NCBI GenBank assembly: GCA_026709225.1
Contig: JAPOTJ010000032.1
Span: forward strand, 1 to 64,000
DNA length: 64,000 bases
Direction: 5' to 3'
From: Gammaproteobacteria bacterium
Lineage (GTDB): Bacteria > Pseudomonadota > Gammaproteobacteria > Pseudomonadales > Azotimanducaceae
The position numbers and the translations under genes were made by a program. A model generated the notes under the pieces. That model was not told the origin of the DNA and searched no databases. It worked only from the letters and a program-made list of their open reading frames with translations. Within the stretch, counting starts at the first letter, position 1. Every line of letters begins with the position of its first letter. Positions 1-6,940 of the stretch are shown here, piece after piece.

Positions 1-71
1 TTGGCAATATGCCCGATATTCCCTGCGGACTGCGCCTTGCCCTCGGCGATTGTGCCCACTCTGAATCACAC

Positions 72-344
72 TTATTTATGGGACAGGACACTAGTCGCGC
101 GCCAAGCTTTTGGAAATGTTGTGGACCGCGAGCTGACATCGGCTGCTACGAAATAGCCTGTTCCGCCAGCTTCGCAGATTGTGGCGAGCCATGCTTCCAC
201 ATTTTCTTTGCTGCGTCCAACGAGCAAGACCTCGGCACCTGCCCGCCCAAGCGAGAGCGCCATCGCGCCGCATAATTCACCCGTGCCGCCGACGACAACC
301 GCTGTCTTACCGTTGAGGGAAAACAGATCTGCGATGTAGGTCAC
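72..344 (-). pseudogene. truncated SDR dehydrogenase, N-terminal fragment
   Basis: The reading frame starts at a GTG (344) and encodes about 70 residues of a short-chain dehydrogenase N-terminus. It has the Rossmann start [20 protein letters not shown] with the Gly-rich NAD(P) loop and the following basic patch [11 protein letters not shown] proteins are usually about 250 residues, but this frame stops after 90 and its last residues do not look like an SDR. The Asn-Ala-Gly and Tyr-x-x-x-Lys motifs are absent. The stop lies in a stretch (about 78-96) that resembles the outer end of an IS630-type element, so an insertion or deletion probably removed the rest. Confidence 0.6.
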
Positions 345-489
345 TGCCGTATCTCCGGAAAGCCGTCTCGCAATCGGGCAGGGTCTCGCTCGCCGCGGTC
401 GAACAAGACCGCTGCGCGCATTGTCGATGCCGTTTGCAAAGAAGCGCTAGTTTCCCACAAGATGGGCGCGTTCGGCGCGGACGCATCGG

Positions 490-594
490 TTGGCACAGAC
501 CTCAACGATCATCCTACTTTTCCTCACGCTTGTCGGCTGCGCAAGCCTCGGCGAACGCACGGCCATGGCTGACCGCGCCTTCTCGCAGTCATGA
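490..594 (+). CDS. possible small lipoprotein upstream of the enolase homologue
   Basis: A 34-codon frame starts at TTG (490) and ends at a TGA that overlaps the ATG of the next gene (ATGA). The product begins with a short hydrophobic stretch followed by LTLVGC, which fits a lipobox with Cys near residue 17, and then ASLGER. No convincing ribosome binding site is seen for it. The enolase-like gene also lacks one, so coupling through the ATGA overlap is an attractive reading. It is very short and could be chance. I do not recognise a family. Confidence 0.3.
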   Translation: MAQTSTIILLFLTLVGCASLGERTAMADRAFSQS

Positions 595-1913
595 GCGTCA
601 TCACGCACGTGTTCGCGCGGCGGGTTTGGGATTCGCGAGGACATCCCACCGTTGAAGCTGCTATCCGGCTCGACTCGGGCGTCATCGGTCGCGGCATCGC
701 GCCGGCGGGTGCTTCGCGCGGCGCGCACGAGGCAGCTGATCTGCGCGACGGCGGCACGCGCCTTGCCGGCATGGATGTGTCGAAGGCCGTTGACAACGTC
801 AATCGTCTGATCGCGCCCGCCATCATCGGACTGCCAATCCTCGATCAATTCACCATCGATGAACGCCTGATCGCGCTCGACCCTTCGCCCAGGAAGGAAC
901 ATCTCGGCGGCAACGCGACCGTTGCCGTGTCGCTTGCGGCGATTCATGCCGCGGCGGCAAGCCAAGGCCGACCCTTGTGGCAGCATATCTCGGAGACCTA
1001 TAACCGGATACCGCGCATCCCGCTGCCGCAGATTCAGATTTTCGGCGCCGGCACTACCGATGCCGGGCATCGCCTTGATATTCAAGACCTCATGGTCATG
1101 GTGCCGGGCGCCAAGGATTTTGATGAAGTACTCGAAGTCACCTGCGAGATTTATTTGGCGGCGGGTGAGCTGCTTTCTTGGCGGGGCGAGCGCACCGGCG
1201 TCACCGACGAAGGCGGTCATTGGCCGGCCTTCGACAGCAACGAGCAAGCGATTGAACTGCTCACGCTCGCCATCCAGAAGGCGGGCGAGAAACCCGGAGC
1301 GCGTGTTGTCATCGCGATTGACATGGCAGCCTCGCGGCTCGGCACGCGGGACGCCTATCGACTTGACCTCGATCAGCGGAATCTCGACACCGCCGCAATG
1401 CTAGACTTAATGGGTCGCTGGATCGAAGCCTACCCGATCACATCGATTGAAGACCCTTTGAGCGAAGACGACACCGAAGGCTGGATGGAGTTCAATCGCC
1501 GCTTCGGTGGGCAGGTGCAGGTGGTGGGTGACGACTATCTCGCAACCAACGCGAAGCGCGTGCAGGAAGCAGCGCGCGATCGTGCCTGCAACGCCCTGCT
1601 TCTGACGGTCGGCCAAGCCGGCACGCTGACCGAGGCATTGGGCGCGTATCATTCCGCCGAAGCGCAAGGATGGCGAACGATTGTCTCGGCGCGCTCGGGC
1701 GAGAGCGAAGATGTGACCGTCAGCCACCTCGCGACCGGCCTTGGCTGCGGGCAGCTGAAAGTCGGTTCGTTCACGAGATCAGAGCGCGTGGCCAAATGGA
1801 ACGAGTGCCTGCGTATTCAGGATGAGCTCGGCACCAGCGCCTTTGCAGGCGCCGAACCGCTCGAACGCGCGAGCACACACGAACGAGGAACCAATCAACA
1901 TGAAACCACTTGA
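591..1913 (+). CDS. enolase-family protein with altered catalytic residues
   Basis: 440 residues, collinear with enolase (2-phosphoglycerate hydro-lyase). The Mg-binding residues are present as D244 (IAIDMAAS), E287 (SIEDPLSEDD) and D314 (VGDDYLATN), as are E207 (TDEGG) and K390 (GQLKVGS). The catalytic base Lys (yeast K345, ILIK) is Thr339 in LLLTVGQAG, the His of SHRSGE (yeast H373) is Ala367 in SARSGE, and E168 is Asp166. It is therefore unlikely to be the glycolytic enzyme and may act on another enolisable acid, or be non-catalytic. It overlaps the following CoA-transferase by 14 nt, which suggests a shared acyl-CoA pathway. The start at 591 has no clear ribosome site. Confidence 0.85.
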   Translation: MSVITHVFARRVWDSRGHPTVEAAIRLDSGVIGRGIAPAGASRGAHEAADLRDGGTRLAGMDVSKAVDNVNRLIAPAIIGLPILDQFTIDERLIALDPSPRKEHLGGNATVAVSLAAIHAAAASQGRPLWQHISETYNRIPRIPLPQIQIFGAGTTDAGHRLDIQDLMVMVPGAKDFDEVLEVTCEIYLAAGELLSWRGERTGVTDEGGHWPAFDSNEQAIELLTLAIQKAGEKPGARVVIAIDMAASRLGTRDAYRLDLDQRNLDTAAMLDLMGRWIEAYPITSIEDPLSEDDTEGWMEFNRRFGGQVQVVGDDYLATNAKRVQEAARDRACNALLLTVGQAGTLTEALGAYHSAEAQGWRTIVSARSGESEDVTVSHLATGLGCGQLKVGSFTRSERVAKWNECLRIQDELGTSAFAGAEPLERASTHERGTNQHETT

Positions 1914-3036
1914 AGGCGTGCGAATCTTAAGTCTCGAAGTCTACGGCGCCGGCCCCTACGGCACGAGCCTGCTCGCGGCGCTTGGCGCTGAAGTCATTAA
2001 GGTTGAGAACGCGCAAACGGGCGGCGATATTTCGCGCAGCGTCGGGCCGTATCTGCTCGGCGATAATGACAGCGAGTTCTTTCAATCGCTCAACGCCGCC
2101 AAGAAAAGCGTGTGCGTCGATCTCAAGTCCGACGGCGGCAAGGCTCGGTTCGTAAAGCTCCTTGAAGATGCAGATGCGCTTGTCAACAACCTGCGCGGCG
2201 ATCAACCGGCGAAGCTCGGCCTTCGCTACGAGGATGTGAAAACGGCGAATCCGAAAATCGTCTGCGCGCACCTGTCAGCCTATGGGCGCGACAATGAGCG
2301 CACGACTTGGCCTGGCTACGACTATCTGATGCAGGCCGAGTGCGGGTTCTTGAGCCTGACGGGCGAGCCCGACGGCCCGCCAGCGCGCTTCGGCCTGTCG
2401 ATGGTGGACTTTCATACCGGCACCATGATGGCGCTCGGGCTGGTCTCGGCGGTGCTGAAAGCACGGCAAACCGGCGAGGGCTGCGATATCGACACCGCGC
2501 TCTACGACACCGCCCTTCATCAGCTCTCCTATCCGGCTGCTTGGTATCTCAACGAAGGGCATGTGACGACGCGCCTGTCACGCTCATCGCATCCGAGCGT
2601 CATTCCAAGCCAGTTGTTTCGCGCAGCCGACGGCTGGGTGTTTGTCATGTGCCAGACGCCGAAGTTCTGGCAGCTCTTTTGCGAAGCCGTGGGTGCGGCT
2701 GAATGGCTCGAGGATACCCGCTTCGCCTCGCCCGCGGCGAGGCTTGAACATCGCGAGGACTTGCAGGCGCTGATTGACTCGCGCCTTGGTGAACGAAACG
2801 TTGCCGAGTGGGTCGCCGTTCTCTCCGGCAAGGTGCCGGTCGCGCCCGTCTACGACATCGCAGAGGCGCTCGACAATCCGTTCGCGCATCAGGTTGGTAT
2901 GATTTCGCAAGTTGAACATCCAGAGAAACCGGAGGGGCTGCGGCTTCTATCCTGTCCTATCCGCGTCAACGGCGCTCGTCCGCCGATTCATCGCGCGCCT
3001 GCCCTCGGCGAACACGACGAAGAGTTACGACGCTAG
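1900..3036 (+). CDS. family III CoA-transferase (CaiB/BaiF type)
   Basis: Transfers CoA between carboxylic acids in the cytoplasm. I chose the ATG at 1900 because GAGGAA lies 9 nt upstream and because the next family feature, LEGVRILSLE, follows at once. The product has 378 residues, close to the usual 380-430. The nucleotide-fold start (LLAALGAEVIKVEN) and the putative catalytic Asp170 (GLSMVDFHTG) are present. It overlaps the enolase-like gene by 14 nt and its 3' end overlaps the convergent second CoA-transferase by 12 nt. The acid substrate is unknown. Confidence 0.9.
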   Translation: MKPLEGVRILSLEVYGAGPYGTSLLAALGAEVIKVENAQTGGDISRSVGPYLLGDNDSEFFQSLNAAKKSVCVDLKSDGGKARFVKLLEDADALVNNLRGDQPAKLGLRYEDVKTANPKIVCAHLSAYGRDNERTTWPGYDYLMQAECGFLSLTGEPDGPPARFGLSMVDFHTGTMMALGLVSAVLKARQTGEGCDIDTALYDTALHQLSYPAAWYLNEGHVTTRLSRSSHPSVIPSQLFRAADGWVFVMCQTPKFWQLFCEAVGAAEWLEDTRFASPAARLEHREDLQALIDSRLGERNVAEWVAVLSGKVPVAPVYDIAEALDNPFAHQVGMISQVEHPEKPEGLRLLSCPIRVNGARPPIHRAPALGEHDEELRR

Positions 3037-4206
3037 TACACCGTCCGAGAGCAGCATCTTGATGTCCGCCTCGCTGAACCCCGCGCGGCTTGCCACTTCG
3101 CGCGAATGCTCGCCGGCTTGCGGCGGGTCGCGCGTCAATTCAAGGCGCGCGCCGTCCATCTCGATCGGCAGCTTCGGCAGGGGCGCGGCTTCGCCCGCCG
3201 AAGCGCCGGCGATCATTTTCACATCGGCGAGTCCGCTGCGCTTCAGATGCGGGTCAAAGGCAAGATCGGACGGCTTGTTGATTTCAGCAAAAGGCAGGCC
3301 AGCTGCATCGAGTTTTCGCGAGGCCTCGCGCCTGTCCATCTGCGAGAACATGCTCGCTAGTTTCGGGATCAGTTGATCGCGCCGCTTGACTCGTCCGGCG
3401 TTGGTCGCCAGCACTTCGTCAGCGGCGAATTCATCGAGATCGAATTCGTCGCACAGCGCCCGCCAGCCCGTGTCGCTCACCACCGCGACAAAGAGCTTCT
3501 CCGCGCCCTGACACTCAAACAGGTCGTAGACGCCCCAAGCTGACTGGCGAATCGACATGGGCAGCGGTTCCTCGCCAAGCACGGCGTGCTGCGCCATGTG
3601 CTGTCCGACCAGAAACGCGGTGGTCTCGAAGAGCGCCGAGGTGATGTGCGCGCCGCGCCCGGTCTGTTCTCGCTCGCGCAAGGCAGCCAAGATGCCGATG
3701 ACGCCGAACATGCCGCCAGTGATGTCGATGATCGACGACCCGGCGCGCATCGGACGCTCCGGCAGGCCGGTCATGTAGGCGAGCCCGCCCATCATCTGCG
3801 TCACTTCGTCGAGCGCGGTGCGGTGTTCATACGGGCCGCTCAAAAAACCTTTGAGGCTGCAATAGACGAGACGCTCGTTGCGAGCTTTGAGCGCTTCAAA
3901 GCCGAACCCGAGCTTGTCGAGCGCGCTAGGGCGAAAGTTCTCGATCAGCACATCGGCGCCGTCGATCAAGCGCAGCGCAAGCGCCTTGCCCGCCTCGGAC
4001 TTGATATCAAGGCAGATGCTGCGCTTGTTGCGGTTGTACATGGGGAAGTAGCCCGCGCCCGAACCTTTGAGGCGGCGCGTCTTGTCGCCGCCGATCGGTT
4101 CGATCTTGATCACATCGGCACCAAGGTCGGCGAGTACAAGTCCCGCCGACGGTCCCATGACCATGTGCGAGAACTCAATGACGGTGATGCCGCGCAAGGG
4201 AGACAT
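3025..4206 (-). CDS. family III CoA-transferase (CaiB/BaiF type)
   Basis: 393 residues. The N-terminus LRGITVIEFSHMVMGPSAG and the stretch LADLGADVIKIEP are characteristic of formyl-CoA/carnitine-CoA transferase relatives, and the putative catalytic Asp161 lies in GSSIIDITGG. It is transcribed away from the HMG-CoA-lyase-like gene and shares an 81-nt promoter region with it that contains a 14-bp perfect palindrome. Tail to tail it overlaps the other CoA-transferase. It probably activates or recycles an acid in the same pathway; the substrate is not evident. Confidence 0.9.
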   Translation of the reverse strand: MSPLRGITVIEFSHMVMGPSAGLVLADLGADVIKIEPIGGDKTRRLKGSGAGYFPMYNRNKRSICLDIKSEAGKALALRLIDGADVLIENFRPSALDKLGFGFEALKARNERLVYCSLKGFLSGPYEHRTALDEVTQMMGGLAYMTGLPERPMRAGSSIIDITGGMFGVIGILAALREREQTGRGAHITSALFETTAFLVGQHMAQHAVLGEEPLPMSIRQSAWGVYDLFECQGAEKLFVAVVSDTGWRALCDEFDLDEFAADEVLATNAGRVKRRDQLIPKLASMFSQMDRREASRKLDAAGLPFAEINKPSDLAFDPHLKRSGLADVKMIAGASAGEAAPLPKLPIEMDGARLELTRDPPQAGEHSREVASRAGFSEADIKMLLSDGVLAS

Positions 4207-4246
4207 GAGCGGTGCGTTCAGATGACCACAAATCTACATAAGACGT

Positions 4247-4260
4247 AATGATATATCATT
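4247..4260. promoter_or_regulatory. 14-bp perfect palindrome between divergent genes
   Basis: AATGATATATCATT is a perfect inverted repeat in the short region between the divergent starts at 4206 and 4288. Its AT-richness stands out from its surroundings and its position suits an operator for both genes. No regulator gene is adjacent. Confidence 0.45.
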
Positions 4261-4287
4261 AGAGCTTCTCCCTCTCACGGACACGGA

Positions 4288-5229
4288 ATGACTGCGCTCG
4301 GTTCTGATGTCGATGTGACCATCAGCGAGGTCGGATTGCGCGACGGCCTGCAAAGCCTCGCCTCGATCATGCCGACCGAAGCCAAGAAGACATGGATCGA
4401 CATGCAGGCGAAGGCGGGCGTGCCGGAACTTGAAGTCGGTTCGTTCGTGCCAAAAAAACTCCTGCCGCAGCTTGCCGACACCGGCGAACTCGTGGCGCAT
4501 GCGCTGAACCATGAAGATTTGTCAGTGGCGGCGCTCGTGCCGAACCTGCGCGGCGCCGAGGCGGCGACCGCCGCCGGCGCAACGCGCATGACGCTGCCGT
4601 TTTCGGTGAGCGAAAGTCACAGCCTCGCCAATCTGCGCCGCAGTCACGACGAGATCTTTGCTGAGGTCGAGCAGATTGTGGGACACCTCGCGAGCATCCC
4701 GGAGTCAAAGCGGCCGGGCTTTGAAGTCGGGCTGTCCACGGCGTTCGGCTGCACCATTGAAGGCCGCGTCAGCGAAGACGACGTGGTTCGCATCGCCGAG
4801 CGTCTCGTTGCACTCGGCGCTGACGAAGTCGGCCTCTCGGACACCTCCGGCTATGCGGATCCGGCAGCGGTGAAGCGCCTCACAAAGAAGATTTGGAATG
4901 CTGTCGGGCGCGAGCGAATGCACGGCATCCATCTGCACAACACGCGCGGACAGGGTCTCGCCAACGCCCTTGCTGCGCTTGATGTCGGGCTTGACACGAT
5001 TGACAGCTCGCTCGGCGGCATCGGCGGCTGTCCGTTCGCACCGGGCGCGAGCGGCAATATCGTCACCGAAGACTTGGTGTTCATGCTCGAAGCCATGGGC
5101 GTGCGCACTGGTATCGACCTCGATGCGTTGCTCGAAGTGCGACGATTCGTGCAGGAGGCCCTGCCAAGCGAGCAGCTCTACGGGTTTGTATGCGAAGCTG
5201 GGCTGCCGAAAGGTTTTAGGGACGCTTGA
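4288..5229 (+). CDS. HMG-CoA-lyase-like enzyme
   Basis: 313 residues of the HMGL/DRE-TIM metallolyase family, which cleaves 3-hydroxy-3-methylglutaryl-CoA or similar beta-hydroxy acyl-CoAs. Visible are the active-site Arg18-Asp19 (EVGLRDGLQ), the metal ligands His215 and His217 (GIHLHN), and the family signature with catalytic Cys248 (GGIGGCPFAPGASGN). No biotin or regulatory domain is present. The downstream gene starts 2 nt after the stop, so the two are co-transcribed. Neighbouring CoA-transferases would supply its CoA substrate. It could use HMG-CoA itself or a related compound. Confidence 0.9.
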   Translation: MTALGSDVDVTISEVGLRDGLQSLASIMPTEAKKTWIDMQAKAGVPELEVGSFVPKKLLPQLADTGELVAHALNHEDLSVAALVPNLRGAEAATAAGATRMTLPFSVSESHSLANLRRSHDEIFAEVEQIVGHLASIPESKRPGFEVGLSTAFGCTIEGRVSEDDVVRIAERLVALGADEVGLSDTSGYADPAAVKRLTKKIWNAVGRERMHGIHLHNTRGQGLANALAALDVGLDTIDSSLGGIGGCPFAPGASGNIVTEDLVFMLEAMGVRTGIDLDALLEVRRFVQEALPSEQLYGFVCEAGLPKGFRDA

Positions 5230-5231
5230 GC

Positions 5232-6269
5232 ATGACCGCCTACACCGCGCTCGCGCTGCAAATCACCTGCCAAGCGGTGAACAAGTGCGCCGATGCAGGG
5301 AAAGCGCGCCGGCAGATATTCGCATCGATTGAGACGGTCGCGAGCCAGGTTGCGGCCAGCAAGCAGTTCATCGGCCCGCATGTCAAGCTCGTCGTGCTGC
5401 CTGAATACTTTCTCACCAGCTACCCGCAAGGCGAATCTATTGAGCAATGGCGAGAAAAGGGCTGCATCGACCCGGATGGCAAGGCGTACGAAGCGCTCGG
5501 GCGCATTGCGTCCGACAACGGCATCTATCTGTCCGGCAATGTCTACGAGACCGATCCGCATTTTCCGACGCTCTACTTTCAAACGAGCTTCCTGCTCGGC
5601 GACACCGGCAACGTCTTGATTCGCTACCGGCGCCTCGTGTCGATGTTCGCGCCGACGCCCTACGACGTGCTCGACCGCTATCTTGACGCATACGGCGAGG
5701 ACAGCCTCTTCCCGGTCGCGGACACGGCGCTCGGACGGCTGGGGATGGTCGCCTCCGAGGAGATTCTCTTTCCTGAAATCACGCGCGCGCTGACCCTCAA
5801 AGGCGCGGAGGTGATCTGCCACTCGTCTTCGGAGGTGTCGAGCCCGATGCTGACGCCGAAGAACGCGGCAAAGGTGGCCCGCGCCGCCGAGAATCATGTG
5901 TATGTTGTGTCGGCGAACTCCGCCGGCATTCGGGGCATTGACCTGCCGAATCAATCGGTCGATCAGGGATCCAAGGTCATCGACTATTCAGGTCGCGTGC
6001 TCGCCGAGGCTGCCGGCGGCGAATCGCTGGTCGCCAATGCCGAACTGAGCCTTGATTCACTGCGCAGCTATCGGCGCCGCCCAGGGCTTTTCAATGTGTT
6101 CACTCGGCAGCGGCTCGCCATATTCGAGCCGGTCTACCAAGACGCGGCGTTCCAGCAGCCAAACGGCATGCTTGATGACAAAGGGCAGGTTGTCACCCCT
6201 GATCGGTCGTATTTTCTAGGCGCGCAGCGCGCGGTGATCGACAGGCTTGCCGTCAAGGGCATCATCTAG
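5232..6269 (+). CDS. nitrilase-fold protein lacking catalytic Lys and Cys
   Basis: 345 residues of the carbon-nitrogen hydrolase superfamily. The first catalytic position, Glu58, is kept (VVLPEYF). The Lys of YRKxHL is Arg134 (IRYRRLVS), and the nucleophile Cys of ICYDxxFPE is Ser175 (VASEEILFPE). The rest of the fold, such as ARAAENHVYVVSANSAG, is well preserved, so this looks like a distinct subgroup rather than decay. ATG 5232 is preferred over the upstream TTG because AGGGACG sits 9 nt upstream. Its stop codon falls inside a dispersed palindromic repeat, so the natural C-terminus may have been altered. Hydrolase activity is doubtful. Confidence 0.85.
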   Translation: MTAYTALALQITCQAVNKCADAGKARRQIFASIETVASQVAASKQFIGPHVKLVVLPEYFLTSYPQGESIEQWREKGCIDPDGKAYEALGRIASDNGIYLSGNVYETDPHFPTLYFQTSFLLGDTGNVLIRYRRLVSMFAPTPYDVLDRYLDAYGEDSLFPVADTALGRLGMVASEEILFPEITRALTLKGAEVICHSSSEVSSPMLTPKNAAKVARAAENHVYVVSANSAGIRGIDLPNQSVDQGSKVIDYSGRVLAEAAGGESLVANAELSLDSLRSYRRRPGLFNVFTRQRLAIFEPVYQDAAFQQPNGMLDDKGQVVTPDRSYFLGAQRAVIDRLAVKGII

Positions 6270-6311
6270 ACATTATGTATTGACCTTGCCTTCCGCCGCA
6301 GGCCGGTAGGC
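6266..6311. repeat. half copy of a dispersed palindromic repeat
   Basis: These 46 bases match, on the opposite strand, one arm and the loop of the complete 70-bp palindrome at 23862-23931 (CATTATGTATTGACCTTGCC and onward to GGCCGGTAGGC). The match stops abruptly at 6311, where the IS110-type remnant begins, so the second arm has been lost or displaced. Confidence 0.8.
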
Positions 6312-6640
6312 GGGGTGCGTGTGGAGGGAAAGCCTGGGGGCGTTTCCGGGACCACAGGGAATCGAAAGGAGGGTGCATGATGGAAGACTTTGACGCCTAT
6401 GTCGGGCTTGACGTGCACAAGGACACGATCGCGGTGGCGGTGGCCGCGCGCGGGCGCGCGCCTGCGGACTTCGTGTGCGAGCTGCCGAACCGCGCCGGGG
6501 TTGGCGAAGCTGCTCGGTCGGGTGTCCGGGTTCGGGGCGCGGCTGAGCTTCGCCTACGAGGTCGGGCCCCGCGGGTACGTCCTGTGGCGGGAGCTGACAG
6601 GGCGCGGGGCGGACTGCGTGGTGGCGGCAACCCTTGCTAC
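6312..6640 (+). mobile_element. IS110/IS1111-family remnant
   Basis: The frame from 6377 begins DAYVGLDVHKDTIAVAVA, the RNase H-like DEDD N-terminus of IS110-type transposases. After about 35 residues the reading continues in another frame (to about 6640) with FAYEVGPRGYVLWREL and GADCVVAA, which is also typical of the family, so at least one frameshift is present. The remainder (most of the DEDD domain and the Ser-containing C-terminal domain) is missing. A strong AGGAGGG precedes the ATG. Only about 65 nt separate the repeat boundary from the gene. Non-functional. Confidence 0.75.
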
Positions 6641-6940
6641 ATGAGCGTTAAAGTCCCTCCAAACGCTTTGGCCTTTGGTCATTCGCACCCATACTTCACA
6701 TGGGATCCAAAAAAGACGGTCGAAGAGAATGGCGTGACGTGCAACGGTGTGAAATTGGACTCGGCGATGAGTATGAAGAAGGCCAACGAAGATGGTGTCA
6801 ATTTCAGCCTAGAGGATATGAATGCCGCTAAGTCTGTCGGTAAACCCCTCTATCTCGTCGTGCCGGAGCGGAACGTCGTAAAGGTCTATCGGTACCCCGA
6901 GAACTGCCCGAATTGTCAGTGGAGGGTGGAGACGCTGTAA
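6641..6940 (+). pseudogene. DUF4329/JAB-like C-terminal domain fragment
   Basis: About 99 codons fused in frame to the IS110 remnant. The pattern AFGHSHP, then FSLEDMNAA, then GKPLYLVVPERNVVKVYRY resembles DUF4329/JAB-type domains found at the C-termini of RHS-like polymorphic toxins. No N-terminal delivery region is present, so this is probably the last part of a larger protein whose front was replaced by the insertion element. The ATG at 6641 could still give a 99-residue product. It overlaps the next gene by one base (TAATG). Confidence 0.45.

Noticed and set aside
447..1247. Long antisense frame opposite the enolase homologue
   Set aside because: Its translation has no recognisable motifs and mirrors the codon bias of the real gene on the other strand.
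591..1913. Naming the gene eno
   Set aside because: Catalytic Lys and His are replaced, so the glycolytic name would be misleading.
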